Source of the DNA: Siderastrea radians
Taxonomy: Eukaryota > Cnidaria > Anthozoa > Scleractinia > Rhizangiidae
Length of the DNA: 64,000 nucleotides
Assembly (NCBI GenBank): GCA_964017195.1
Contig: OZ024890.1
Coordinates: forward strand, 67,483,376-67,547,375
Reading direction: 5' to 3'
Shown one piece after another: positions 1 through 12,326 of the stretch (positions are counted from its first letter, which is position 1; each line of letters opens with the position of its first letter). Below the pieces are notes generated by a model. The model worked only from the letters and a program-made list of their open reading frames with translations, was not told the origin of the DNA and did not search any database. The translations under genes and the position numbers were made by a program.

Positions 1-1984
1 GTCACTCGTGGTCACTCGTGTGTACTTTTAGACACGATCTAACCAGAGTCGTATTTTTCCGATAGAATAGTCGGGAGACATTGAACCACTTGTGACGTCA
101 TCATTTTCGACGACACCAGATTGTTTTTTTAAGTAGCGTTAAAGCAAAATATTGTACTATTTACAACAGAAGCTGGTTCAGAATCAAGCTAAATTATAAG
201 AATCGCTTTTGTAGCAAAGATTAGTGGCATTTGGCAACATAGCACTCAAAAACCGCTTTAAAAAAACGTTTTTTTTTAAAGTCAAACGGGAAAGGGTTAA
301 AAGCTTAATCCTTTCACTCCCAAGAGCGCCTAAAATCAAAATTCAAGACAAATCTCAAATTTCATTTTGTAAAAAAAACTTAAATTTAAATAGTACTATT
401 TAAATGGTCACACCATAAGATTTCATCCACAGACTAGGGAGTTAGAATCACCTTTATGTCTCCATAGCTGACTCTGGGAGTGAAACGATTGTTCGGATAG
501 TTTTAAACTTAAGAAAAAATAGCTAATATCTATACTGTAAAAGTGGAAGGCGAAAAGGTTACGTTACGAACCGAAATTTGTCTTTGAGGACTTTCTCTGT
601 CCTGAGTTCTGCTGCGAACTCGGTCGGCACATCGCTTGAGTTCGCAGCTAGTGCCTTCTTTTTTTTTCTGTCCACAGCCATGGTTTTTGCGACGGCCTGA
701 ACACATTTTCCCAGGAAAAACACCCGTGTTTATCGCATCAGTAACTTGCGTAACCGGTGCTTAACTTGCTTAACTCGCGTAACATCGAATCCAGTCGAAG
801 TAAACTGATATCGCTTGAATTCGCAGCATTTGGCCGCGGTCCCGACGTTAATCATAGCAGAGCTAGTGCCTTCCGGTTTTTTCTGTGCACAATAATGGTT
901 TTTACGGCGGTCCGAACACATTTTCCCAAGAAAAACACCCGTGTTTCGTCGATCGAGTCGCTTTTGTCACGTGAAAAGATATAAATACAAAAATTAACCC
1001 GACACTAACCACTGATGTCACCTTGGCTCGGGGAAATGCAGTCGCTCGCGAAGCAACTGATCCGAGATCGATTTTATGCCGAGGGAAAAAAAGCCTTTTT
1101 TTAAACTTACGCCTTTCATGACCAATAAGAAAGTTGAATTAAAAAATAAAACTCCATTTTGATTTCATTGTTCAGTTTAAAACGCTGTGTACTCTAAAAG
1201 CTGTGGATACGGCTCTACCGGCAGAACACATACTCTCATTCGGGGCCCTTTTTATTTTCTTTCGTGGTCTTCTTTTTTTTTTTCGCAGTCACTTACCCGA
1301 GACCTCTTGTTTTCGTTTGGCCAAACAAATACTAGTCGCGTCCTTCGCTTCACAGGCTAGGGCCCGTATCTTTAGCGAATGACTCTAATATATTTTGCAC
1401 CCTTAGGTAAGGGAGAACAACTGCGGGGGCTAATGCCCTTCTTGTATTCAATAAGAGCATTTTCAGAAATTAAATAAGTACCAACAAAAACAAAAAACAA
1501 AAAACGAAAAACTAATAGTTGGAGCTCCGCCTTTAGGCTTGGCTAAAACTATATATTATTACTTGAGGTTTGTAAAACCCTTGACTGCCAAAACATTTTC
1601 ACTCGCACTGCATTATCAGATTCTCTAATTTTGCTTTTCTCTGGTCGTGTTGCCAATTTGATTAATAACATGTTGACAGTAAAAGGTGAAAAAAGGTTTT
1701 CACTCCACTACTTAGAGCAGTAGAGCCCTGGGGACAAACAAATGGCCAACAAAGCAACGCGCAAAATAACTGGCTAATCGGTCTGCTCATGTGCAAATGG
1801 TCAGTTCTTTATTGCCAATGCCTGTCAATTTCAGTTATGAGTAGCGAGAAAGTTTACGAGATTAAAATAGTGTAAACACAGAGAAAGTAATTAAGGTTTC
1901 CTGAGAGTAAAGTGGCTGGTATTTAACACTGGAAGAGATTATTGGACTCGGTTATTGCAAAATGTCATTGGTCAATGTCTTGGA
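1..1984. other. Left spacer, no gene recognised
   Basis: No exon chain or protein family was recognised on either strand. The first 20 bases are a 10-bp unit repeated twice. A local duplication lies at about 598-947 and is listed separately. The rest is AT-rich with short homopolymers. Open frames here are under 80 codons and match nothing I know. Confidence 0.6.
598..947. repeat. Local imperfect tandem duplication
   Basis: Two halves of about 140 bp share a long core: an ACACATTTTCCCA-type segment followed by AAAAACACCCGTGTTT (near 705-733 and 915-945), preceded in both by GCTAGTGCCTTC and by a TTCGCAG segment. They differ by many substitutions, so the duplication is old. Its function is unknown. 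The upstream part of unit 2 has an extra stretch relative to unit 1. Confidence 0.7.
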
Positions 1985-2217
1985 GATAAATTTAAAAATT
2001 ATTTTTCACTTCATTCGGCGTTATCAAATAATGGATCTGTTTTACCTTGGCGAATCACAAAAGTCTCCTCAGCACCTTTCCAATAACTGCTGATTAGTTT
2101 GCATCGCGTTGATAGAAAATTGTCTCTGGCTGTGTCTGTCTGCATAGCTACGTCTCTAAAACTCATGTGCATGAGGCAGCATTGCATTGTGGCACTAATG
2201 TTATGTACTTATTCACA

Positions 2218-2296
2218 GTTCCATTTCTGCGATAACATCCATTCTTGCCAGGACATGTTCCTTTCTGATACGAGGAAGGTCAATAGGGAGCGATAG
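2218..2296 (+). other. Exon-like conserved segment (unidentified)
   Basis: The segment is preceded by TTATTCACAG, a good acceptor, and followed by GTAAGTG, a strong donor. The homologous piece in copy B (about 9979-10056) keeps the acceptor, but its donor is GAAAGTG. One frame is open through the segment in both copies (phase 1 in, phase 2 out) and shows two third-position differences against one amino-acid change. This could be an exon of an unrecognised gene or of a non-coding transcript. No protein family was recognised. Confidence 0.3.
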
Positions 2297-4379
2297 GTAA
2301 GTGTAGATTATTTAAACAGTATGAGGCAACGTGTAACTTGAAGTTTGACTTTGGAATCAACAGATACGATCCGGAAGATAAGATGCATTTTTTTTCTTAC
2401 GGGTACATACTCACTTAATTTTTTCGGGGTAAACAGGTTCAAACCCTATGGAGATCAAATGTATTTTCGTTTCCTCGTTTTCCACACTAAAATAAACTCA
2501 CAGCAGAAATTTTAAGCCACGACGCTGAATTATTTGTACTCCAACTCTCTTACTTACTGCGGGCGACTTAAGAATTTTCACCTCCAAGTAGCATGACAAA
2601 AAGACATTGTCTGCGGCAAAACCGGAACTCTTACAATATATGTACTTGCGGTAAAATTACTGGCTAATGCAGATATGTCGTCGCCGATGTCTTGTTATAT
2701 AACCTGCCCCCGTATGTCGTTGACATTCGTTATCGCGCCAAAACAGATCATCATACTTTCATAAGCTCATCGATCATTCAACCCATCCTTTCTTCAGCCC
2801 TCTCTAAAGAAGTAAGTTCTTTCTCGAGGTTGGAAGAGAAAAGGAGCATGGAAACGACTTCAAGTTTGGTGATTACTTTCTCATTTCTTAATTAAGTCAA
2901 TAGAAGCATGCAAATTCACTCCAAGATAGGAACGTATAATTTACGTATTATTAAGAACATTGAAGTTCTACTGGATCCCATAGAGCAACATTTCTTAATA
3001 GAACTGAATATAAAAGATTTCTCAAAATATAGGTAAGCACGATTGATACGTTTGCTTAAAATCACCAGTGGTACTTAAGTTCAGTTACGTTAATTTAAAA
3101 TCCAAAGAGGCAAAAAAAAAACATGAATACTCGTTTGTGTTGAACAGGTCATAAAACGAAACATAAAATCTCCCTGTTTTGCTTTGACATGCGGACTGTT
3201 AGAGACACGATAACTTTATGAAGCTGCGCATCTGCTTTCAGATTTTGATTTCGATAAGCACGAAGAAATTATACATTGGGGTAAATTACTACAACTGCAT
3301 TATCACTGCTCTCAACAGGCACACCAGAGTGGCAGATAAATTATTTAATAAATCGACTTGGTGCAAAATATCTTAAAATGATGGCATTTTAGTCTGTCCT
3401 AATGTTGAACTATGATATCGAGAACTTTTTGTTTTGGACCTCGTTTTGCAAATAAAATTGAAAAACATACATCTTATTTACCATAACAACGGGTTCTGAG
3501 AAACGACTTTCAAAAAGCAGATTTACCATGGTAAACTGACAAATATAGAGTGATAAACCCACCTTGGATCGCCTTTAATATCGCAAAAATTTCGATTTTA
3601 AGGAAAGGGAGATTGTCAAAGGCCATGCACCGATAAATTACTGGACTGAAAATTGAAAACTGGAAGGAGAAGGGGGGGGGGGCGGAGGGCAGGAAAAAAC
3701 GACAGAACAGTGAATATCGGATTTGCAAAAATATAGAATATTTTCGGATTAAGCACGAAAAATAACATATTTTTATCACAAAATAGTCTATGTTTTCATC
3801 TAATGGATGGAACGGAATTGTGAACTAAGATATTATTAAAATGATTTTTCTAATCTCGGAATTTTGAGTTGTCTAGCCACATCAGTATGGGAAAAGCGAG
3901 CTATTATTTTTCTTTTCCCAAACCTACAATAATCCGTACGCGAACTCTAGATCTGTTCTGGTGAATTTTACCATGACCCTTGAACAAAGTACATCAAATG
4001 ATAAAACAGTGGAGGACAGGTTTTTTTAGCTTTAAAAATCCAGTAAAAGTTTTGTTAAAATATTATTTTGGTTAACAATGTGGGCATCAAAAAAAGATAT
4101 ATACATGCGAATTAATGTAAAAAATTAGCCTTTTTGTGAACAAATGTATGAGCAGACTAAACGTTTTTTGCATTTCCTGTACGTGCATATTCTTATGATT
4201 GAGTTGCACTAGTGTCATCCTAGATAATATAGTTTTACTGTTGTGCTTGTGACACTCTTAAAATCTAGGGTTACACGAAATTAATTCCCTAAAGGATGGT
4301 TATCTCCGGTTGAAAAGGTGTTAAGTTAATTTTTCATGTAAATTTATCAGTAATTGACAGATCAAGCGAGCCGCAATTT

Positions 4380-4456
4380 ATGATTCTGAAAGGTGTTGTA
4401 AACAGCCGTAATTTTGGCCATCGATCGTTCAGCTTTCAAGTACTTCTTTTAAAAAG
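4380..4456 (+). other. Candidate first coding exon, copy A (unidentified)
   Basis: An ATG begins 25 codons rich in Arg, Ser and hydrophobic residues (it includes NSRNFGHRSFSFQ) with no acidic residue. It ends exactly at a GTAAGT donor in phase 2. The composition resembles a mitochondrial presequence. It sits inside the 190-bp block 4291-4480, which is about 97 percent identical to copy B without any indel, far above the surrounding duplication. No downstream coding exon was recognised, so gene identity is unknown and a conserved regulatory or non-coding exon is an equal alternative. Confidence 0.3.
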
Positions 4457-4981
4457 GTAAGTTTTATAAAATGATCTGCGACAACTCACAAATTGACTGC
4501 AAGTTTTTTTTTCCTAATACAAATCTTAGAACAAACAATATGCCTTGAAAAACGCGATCGATTTTCGCCATTATTCAATGTTCTCAGCTTTTGCAAATGT
4601 AATGCATGCATGAAGCAACAAAACCAAAATTCGAGACTAAGACTTTGCAATTCTTTTCCATATATATACTGATGGATAGATTATATTAGTATTTGAAGTT
4701 GGTAAATGTGCCAGTTTTCTCGTCCATGAAGCATTTCAATCAACTCCAGAAAAATCTGTAGTTGTAAATTGTTTGCAATTGCGTCTTAACATTATCTGCT
4801 TGTAAAGACTGCGATTTCGCGTTTATCGGAAATTTAAACATTAATATTTAATAACTGAACAAACTTCGGATATTTTATTCGAAAAAAAATAAAATCAAAA
4901 GTAACTCCTTATTTCTAATGTTTTTGTAAAAAAAAGTGAGAGAACCAATTAATTTACTAGAAATGCAAATTTCATTATTGC

Positions 4982-5056
4982 GAAATCAGTCGTCTTCGCA
5001 AAGAACTCTTGTCAGATCACCTTGGCAGTAAGAGTGGCACAAACTGGCTTTTCGGT
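4982..5056 (+). other. Conserved block with exon-like features
   Basis: About 75 bases (GAAATCAGTCGTCTTCGC onward) are strongly conserved with 12835-12909 in copy B and run into a GTAATC donor-like site. Two frames are open across both copies. In one frame most differences replace residues, and in the other about half are silent, so coding status cannot be decided by eye. No domain was recognised. Confidence 0.25.
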
Positions 5057-5682
5057 AATCTTGTTAAAATCATTCATTAATTAATTGTGACATCATAGCC
5101 TTTCTATGGGCTTCCAATGTAACTGTAGTCGTACAAAACCCGTTGTTTAATCGCTGAGAATTTTTTCGAGATGCTAAGAATCAAGGGGAGGGCACAAAGT
5201 GCCCCCACTACTTAACTCTGAGAGTATTAAAGCTTTGACAACAAAACATCGAAGATGTGTAGTACGTCCAAAGATGTTTCCTTTGAGGTCCGCGACATGA
5301 TCAGATTACGTCACTGGACGTGGGAATTTGTCGTAACTTCGGCGGCTTTCTTAGATCTGCCATCTTGGATTTGTTGCCTTTTCGAAAACCTTGAAATCCC
5401 CCATTTAAAAGAGTTATATTTAAATGATCTAAAAATGTAAAAGTCATCAGAAAAAGTTAAAATTTTCATTTGAAACAACAAAATTCAAAATTTTGAAAAA
5501 CTGCCTGTCAAAATATGGTTGTCATGACAACATCAGATTTCATGAGCAATGACATGCCATACTTAAAATTAATTGTTTCAGGATAAATTTCGGAAAAAGC
5601 CACAAAGTCATAAGTCGAACTCCATTTACTGGAATGTGTATTTTATAATAACACGCCCTTTTATTTTGAAATTCACATATAT

Positions 5683-5986
5683 CTGAATGCAGAATTTGCC
5701 AAAAGATGTGGCCGACCAGCAGAAGCTCTCTAGGTAGACCCACTTGCCCCTTCCCCTCCCCCTGTGGATCTCTGCTGCTCTTTGTGCTTCCCCAGCTTGC
5801 AGTCTATTGTTTCAGAACCCCAAAAGGGGCCTTTTCTCCCCACCCTACCCCCTTGCTTTGGTCTCTTGACACCTACAATGCCAACGGTCAGAAAGGGCAG
5901 TCCCTGGGCGGTGTGCTGGCATATCGGCTGACGCAACCCCCTGCCCCCCCCCCCCCCCAAGTTTAACGGCCGCAAACGTTGCTCAG
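5683..5986. mobile_element. Small insertion in copy A, ATATAT target duplication
   Basis: The insert is flanked by ATATAT at 5677-5682 and 5987-5992, while the matching site in copy B (around 14213-14225) has a single uninterrupted ATATATATG. It begins CTGA and ends TCAG. It contains pyrimidine-rich DNA and a C run at about 5942-5958. The family is not recognised and no coding capacity is seen. Confidence 0.55.
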
Positions 5987-6217
5987 ATATATGTAATTTG
6001 TATTGATATGTTAGTAATAGGTGTGTATTCTAAACCAAACTTCAATTAAAAAAAACACATAATAATGAAAGGAGTTTCAGAAATAAAGTGATATTTTAGG
6101 TATTTAAAAATTAAAAGTCGCTAAAAAAATTTCATGTCGTATGATAATTTTTAATCGCAAACGTTTGCGTCTGAAACTTTTCCAAAACCAGCAATTCATT
6201 CAAAGCATGTTAGTGTA

Positions 6218-6553
6218 AAGGCCACCGCAAAGGAGGAAACATTGTTGCGAAAACATTGTTCCTCAGCATGTTTCTTGTGTGCATAAACGACTGGGAAGCA
6301 GTGTTTCGTTGCAGGGTAAACCAAGAACCATTTCACCGGAAACAAATATTTGCGCATGCTCAATTTAGGAAATAGACCCTAGGCGACCTACACGTCAAGG
6401 GCGCAAACGGGGAAACATTTGTTGCGGAAACAAAATGTTTCTAAAAAAAATCGGAGAACAAAAATGTTTCTGCAACAAATGTTTCGTTCGAGCGCAAACG
6501 AGAAAACGTTGAAAGAAACATGTTTCTCAAGTTTCCTCGTTTACGGGAGCCTT
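6218..6553. mobile_element. MITE-like inverted-repeat element in copy A
   Basis: The left end AAGGCCACCGCAAAGGAGG and the reverse complement of the right end, AAGGCTCCCGTAAACGAGG, are terminal inverted repeats. The interior repeats the GAAACA and GTTTC words. Copy B lacks the whole piece: its sequence runs straight from CATGTTAGTGT to the GCAGCTGCGAATTTC segment near 14433-14475. This is a non-autonomous DNA transposon; the target duplication is not clear. Confidence 0.65.
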
Positions 6554-8200
6554 GATATTGGGAAACTGCAGCTGCGAATTTCTCGTACTGTGTGTTGTGT
6601 TGCAAATTTCTGGAAAATGTAATTAATATTTTTATCCCAAATGTTCCTTTTATGGAGATTTCCTGCTCAGAGCTATCGCATCAAGCACTGTGTTCGTATG
6701 CCATATATCCACCTACAGTCCATCGTTTGTGAGTCAGGACTTTATGACGTCACTAGAATAGCCACAAACGTGGATCACAGAATACAGAGTACAGGTGGTA
6801 AGTTCCACAGGAAAAAAAATTCCCATTTTTAACCGCAATTCGGAAAACTGGAAAAGCATTGCAATTTCAGCTAAGGTAACGTATGCTAGTTTAAGTTTTC
6901 TTAGCTACTTGCCAAAGAGCGATGCTTCGGCTTGTGTTATAATTGCATAACGATTCTTGTGATAACCGTTTGTTTAGTAGGTAATTAACTAACCGGCTTA
7001 GTCGCACACGGAATATAATTTCTATCCAGTTTGTTGAGTGTTTTGGCCGCAGATTCTAATAACCTTTAAGATACCGACAAGATCTTTTTGCCTATACAAT
7101 GTTCTAGTGTGTGTCAGTGTTGGACCGCACTGCTAGGTGCAAAATATCAAGAAAAACAGGCTACCAGAAGGCGAGAGAGAGCGAAGCTAAACGGGCAAGC
7201 TTTCTAGCGGCCTTTCGGTAAGGCGCGGAAACAGTGATTAATATCTTTTTGAAGACATCACAGAGGAATAAAAGTATTCCGTGGTTAAAGATTATTTAAT
7301 GAAACATACTTCGTACCTTGTTAACGTTTTCTTTTCGCTCGATGGCTACATACGTGTAGGCCACTATTTTTGACATTTCCATTGTTTCAATTAACACCAA
7401 TTGTTTTTTAACTTAGCTTTCTCGTGCATAATTTTCACCTGGATGTATATTCATTACCATAAAGGCATAAATGGGTTAAAAAGGCTTCAGTTTAACCTTA
7501 AGTTTTGATTACAAAAGATGTAAATAGTAACACCACTATTTTAAGCGGTGCTTACTTTCAGCGACTTTCCTACGTGTACCCGGCTTTAATTAGGCGATTT
7601 CCTGAAGTACAGTATCAGCGAACTATCAGGAACAACAGGCTTTAAAAAGCGGGGTAGAACACAAGTCTACACTGTAAAAGTTGGTTACCTTGCCGTGATA
7701 TGTATTTATGTTAACATAACGGTAGTTTTAAAACAATACGCTGGAAAGATGTAAACAGTTTCGAATCGGATTAAGCCTACTTTCCTAATCCTTTTGTTCT
7801 TTCGTTTCATCTCAGCTCGGTCGGATGAAGTATGGGGTTGGAATGCCACCCCCCTCTCTCCCATGAGGTTTTTCCTGAATTTCTATTTCTTTCTTGAATT
7901 TCAAGATGATTTCCGCACCTGTCGTTTTCAGTAGCCGTGCACATATCCCTTCCACACATTCTGACCAAGTTTGGTGTCAGGCCATTTTTGAATACAAAAT
8001 GTTGACAAAAAGCAGTAAAGTGTTAAACTATGTCAGATTTTACATGTCTAGCTTCAAAACTGTGGCGAGGATCTCAGCCGTTTTTTGATAATTTCGAATT
8101 TCCAATTTGGTTCGAAGATGCAGAAGGTTTATCAAAAGGGGTTCAAATATTATCAGTTTTGAAGCTTGATACAAAAATTTTTAAAGTATTATAAAACAAC

Positions 8201-8445
8201 CAGGGGCCCATTTCTCGAAACTCCCGATAACTTTCCGGCTCTGAAAACTATTGTATGTGCACAATATTCTCCAATAGTTATACAATTTGTATTGATTTTG
8301 AAGCTAAATTCTAATTTTTCTAATTTCATGAAGCATATCGCTAGGTTTGCGCCGATGATAACCATTTGTCGATAAATAAACGAACTCAAAAAATACTCAG
8401 TACCGGGCCCGGAAAGTTATCGGGAGTTTTGAGAAACGGGCCCTG
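8201..8445. mobile_element. MITE with CAGGGGCCC / GGGCCCTG ends
   Basis: Terminal inverted repeats of about 35 bp read CAGGGGCCCATTTCTCGAAA at the left, with the matching reverse complement at the right (GTTTTGAGAAACGGGCCCTG). Both arms contain CTCCCGATAACTTTCCGG. CAGGG-type ends are common in hAT elements, but no 8-bp target duplication is obvious. The corresponding point in copy B (about 16200) lacks the element. Confidence 0.75.
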
Positions 8446-8757
8446 GTAAGTAGTTTTTTCAAGCTCATTTATTTACCACCTAATGGTAATTATCGAGCAC
8501 TAAAGTCATCGGGCAACAATACATACCACTAGCTATGGCTTGCTTATGTGTTGTATCCTATGCCTTTGATTTTCGATTATGTAAACGTTTTATACTTGCC
8601 TCTATATGATGCCCACGAGTTAAAATCCTTATGCTTATCGCACAGAAATCCGTTTTAGCATTTTTGTAGTCTTCTGCCGAGGTCGTCAGTCATCTTAGGA
8701 CGGGTACAGTTACATTATAGTTGCAAGATAATTATTTTGCGCCGACGCAGCTTTAGT

Positions 8758-8870
8758 TTCCTGCGCAGCCGTTCTTAGGATCGTCACGCAACGCTCCTCC
8801 CTACTAACGCCGTTAATGTGGAGGAGCGTTGCGTGACTACCCTACGAACGGCTGCGCAGGAGCCTAACAC
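8758..8870. mobile_element. 113-bp foldback MITE with 9-bp target duplication
   Basis: Nearly the whole insert is one long hairpin. The left arm (8760-8801) contains CCTGCGCAGCCGTTCTTAGG and CACGCAACGCTCCTCC, and the right arm (8820-8862) is its reverse complement. It is flanked by AGCTTTAGT (8749-8757) and AGCTTCAGT (8871-8879). Copy B has one AGCTTCAGT near 17589 and no insert, which supports a transposition event after duplication or loss from B. Confidence 0.8.
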
Positions 8871-9185
8871 AGCTTCAGTCAAATTCAAATAAATGACTGG
8901 CAGACGATGATTAGAGATTAACACACAACAACAATTCAAACAATACACAATATGTGAGAAGATAGGCGAATTAAAGTCATTTCAGTGATTGTGGCGTCAA
9001 CGCCCAGAACCCAGCCGAACATATCATTACAGAAACATTATAACGTTTTATTCTTTCGTGAGTTGCCACAGGAATGGGGTAAAAAGGGTTAATAAGTTTA
9101 TCAAAGAGACTTCTTTTCGCCTTTCTAGACACTGACAGGAACTAGACTGATCGTAAGGAGTCCTTGTTACTGAAAAGTTATTTTG

Positions 9186-9741
9186 GTGAATCCAATGATT
9201 TTTTAATGTTACTTTTTCATTTTTTTTTTCGTATATGTTCGCAGTCACAACGTTATGAAATAACTCCAGTTTTATTACATAGTACTAGAAATACGGTCTT
9301 TTGCAAAAGACCAATTTTGGCTGTAATATGTAATTCACACTCAAAACAAGAGTTGTCGATTTTGCTTGAATCGTGCCATCGAATATTGCTGTTTTGATTT
9401 ATTTTTCGGCACAGGTTTATATTAAATAAATAACCTTCCATCCATAGAAATGCTTAAATCATCTAACGAGCAAGACTTTGAAATCCCACTAAAAGATTTC
9501 CGTTATTTCCATCCACGATAGAATTCAGAAGTGTTTGTTTGTTCTGTTAGAAATAAAGATAATTGACAACTGTTTTAATTTGCAGTTTCTTCCCAAATTT
9601 CCCTGGAACACATTGTAGCACAATGAGAATTCAGAATGAAAAGTGTTATTGCTAATACTAATTATGCGTAAAATTCTTTTTAACCCTATTCAGACAGGGG
9701 CAGGGGCGGACTCTACCTGAGGTATCGAGAACTACCTTGCA
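9186..9741. other. Junction spacer between duplication copies
   Basis: About 555 bases of AT-rich sequence separate the end of copy A from the start of copy B. No gene, repeat array or recognised element was found here. Confidence 0.6.
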
Positions 9742-12249
9742 GATCAATTATAAAAATTTTTTCCGCTTCATTCGGAGTTATCAAATAATTTACCTGCTCT
9801 ACCTTGGAGAATCACAAAAGCCTCCTCAGCACCTTTTCAATAATTGCTGATAAGTTCTAACCGCGTTGATAGAAAATTGTCTGCCTGATCTGGCTGCATG
9901 GATCAGATACGTCTCTAAAACTCATGCCGGCATGAGGCAGCATTGCATTGTGGCACTAATTTTATGTATTTATTCACAGCTCCATTTCTGCGATAACATC
10001 CATTCTAGCCAGGACTTGTTCCTTTCTGATACGAGAAAGGTCAATAGGGAGCGATAGGAAAGTGAAGATTATTCAAACTGTATGAGGCAGATAACTTCAA
10101 CTACAATATTTTTTTATTAGTTTGACTTTCCAATCAACAGATTCGATTCGGAAGATAAGATGCAATTAATTTTATCTTATGACTGACATGTTCACTTCAC
10201 TTTTTTCTTGGTTCACAGGTTCAAACCCTATAGAGATCAAATGTGCCGTTTTCGTTTCCTCGTTTAATTGCATGTCCACACAAAAATAAATTAACAGCAG
10301 ACATTTCAAGGCACAATGCTAAATTATATTATTTTTACTGCAACTTAACTTACTTACTTACTGACCACTTGAGAATTTTCACTCCAAGTAGCATGACAAA
10401 AAGACGTTGTCTACAGCAAAACCGAGACTCTTACAATATATGCACTTGCGGCCTCTTAATACTGGCTATTGCAACTATGTCGTCGCCGATGTCTTGTTAT
10501 ATAACCCGTTTCCGTACTCAGGTAGACCGTTGACGCTCGTTATCGCACCCAAAAATATCCTGGTACATTTCTTAACCTAATCGATCCATTCTTGATTCAG
10601 TCCTCTCTAAAGAAAGTAGGTTCTTGCTCGAGGTTGGAAGAGAAAACGAGCTTGGAAACGAGTTCGTAATTATCAACAAGTTCGCCAATCATTTTTCTCA
10701 TTTCTTAAGCCAAGAGAAGCATGCAAATTCACTCCACGATAGGAACTAATAATTTATTTATTATTCATTGAAGTTCGACTAGATCCAGAGAAGCATTTCT
10801 TGATAAAACAAAAATGTTTTTTTGCTAACAAGATTTCTCAAAATATAGGTAAGTACGATTAAAGCGTTTGTCAGTTTAAAATCACTGACTGGTACTAAGT
10901 TTCAGCTACGTTTAAGACAAAAAGACAAAAAAAAAACATGAATATTCGTTTGTGTTGAACAATCCATAATTAAAAACGAAGCATAAAATCTTCGTCTTTT
11001 GATTTCACTTACGAACTGTAAGAGAGACATAACTTTATGAAGTTGTGCATCTGCTTTCAGATTTTGATTTCGATGAGCACGAAGAAATTAAATTTTGGGA
11101 TGAATTACAACAACTGCACTATCACAGCCCTCAACAGGCACACAAAAATGGCAGAAAATTATTAAGTAAATCGACTTAGTGCAAAATATCGTAAACTGAT
11201 GGCATTTTGGACCATTTTTAAATACTATTTGCGAGACTGTGCTAATGTTGAACAATGATATCGAGAACTTTTTTTGGAACTCATTTTGCAAATAACTTGG
11301 AAACGAATTTTTATCATCTTATTTACCATAACAATGGGTTGAAAAACCACTTTCAAAAAAGCCGATTTACGATGGTAAATTACAAATATAGAATGGTAAA
11401 CCAGCTTGAATCGCCTTTAACACTGCAAAAATTTCGCTTTTAAGGAAAGGAAGATTGTCAAAGGCCGCGGCAGCGATAAAAGATTGGACTAAAAATCGAA
11501 CACTGGGAAAAAGGGACAAAAAAAAAAAAAAAGAAAAAAAGACAGGACAGTAAATATCGGATTTGCAAATATATAGAATATTTTCGGATTAAGCACGAAA
11601 AAATGACATATCTTTATCAAAAAATAGTTCATGTTTACATCTAATAGATGGAACGGATATGCGAAGTAAGATATCATCAAAATAATTTTGCTAATCGAAT
11701 TTGAGTGGTCTAGGTACATTATGGGAAGAGCGAGCTGTTATGTTTATGTTCCCATACATACAATAATCCGTACGCGGATTCTAGATCTGTTCTGGTGATT
11801 TTTACCTTGCTTCCGGAACAAAGAACATCAAATGATAAAACAGTGGAGGACGGATGTTAATTGTCTGGAGATTTTTTTTAACTTTAAAAATCCAGTAAAA
11901 GTTTTTTTTTTTAATATATTATTTGGTTAACAACGTGGGCTTCAAAAAAGTGAAATACATGCGAATTAATATTAAAAAAGCCTTTTTTATGAGCAAATAT
12001 AAGAGCAGACTAAACGTTTTTTTTTTTTTGCATTTCCTGTACGTGCATGTTCTTATGATTGAGTTGCACTAGTGTCATCCTAGAAAATATAGTTACGTTT
12101 TGCTGTTGTGCTTGTAACACTCTTAAAATCTAGGGTTACATAAAATAAATTGGTTAAATTAAAGGATGGTTATCTCCGGTTGAAAAGGTGTTAAGTTAAT
12201 TTTTCATGTAAATTAATCAGTAATTGACAGATCAAGCGAGCCGCAATTT

Positions 12250-12326
12250 ATGATTTTGAAAGATGTTGTAAACAGCCGTAATTTTGGCCATCGATCGTTC
12301 AGCTCTCAAGTTCTTCTTTTAAAAAG
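12250..12326 (+). other. Candidate first coding exon, copy B (unidentified)
   Basis: This is the exact counterpart of 4380-4456 at a constant offset of 7870 bases. It has the same ATG, the same 25-codon length and the same GTAAGT donor in phase 2. Four codons differ from A: two silent (CTG/TTG, GTA/GTT) and two replacing (Gly to Asp, Phe to Ser). An in-frame TAA lies a few codons upstream in B, so this ATG would be the start. No family was recognised. Confidence 0.3.

Larger units (their letters stand above)
1985..9185. repeat. Tandem segmental duplication, copy A
   Basis: This segment aligns end to end with 9742-17905. Colinear anchors are 2045-2330 with 9795-10080, 3420-3960 with 11230-11790, 4186-4480 with 12047-12350, 4980-5060 with 12833-12920, 6020-6060 with 14245-14290, 7430-7480 with 15330-15380, 8560-8750 with 17420-17590, and 9040-9185 with 17760-17905. 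Typical identity looks like 80-90 percent with many indels, and one block is about 97 percent. Copy A alone carries insertions at 5683-5986, 6218-6553, 8201-8445 and 8758-8870. I did not recognise a complete gene in it. Confidence 0.92.

Noticed and set aside
2099..2296. 65-codon frame ending at the GATAG donor, with a similar 63-codon frame at 9866-10057
   Set aside because: The shared C-terminal parts differ mostly by amino-acid replacing changes, and the upstream parts diverge completely; this is not protein-coding behaviour in that frame.
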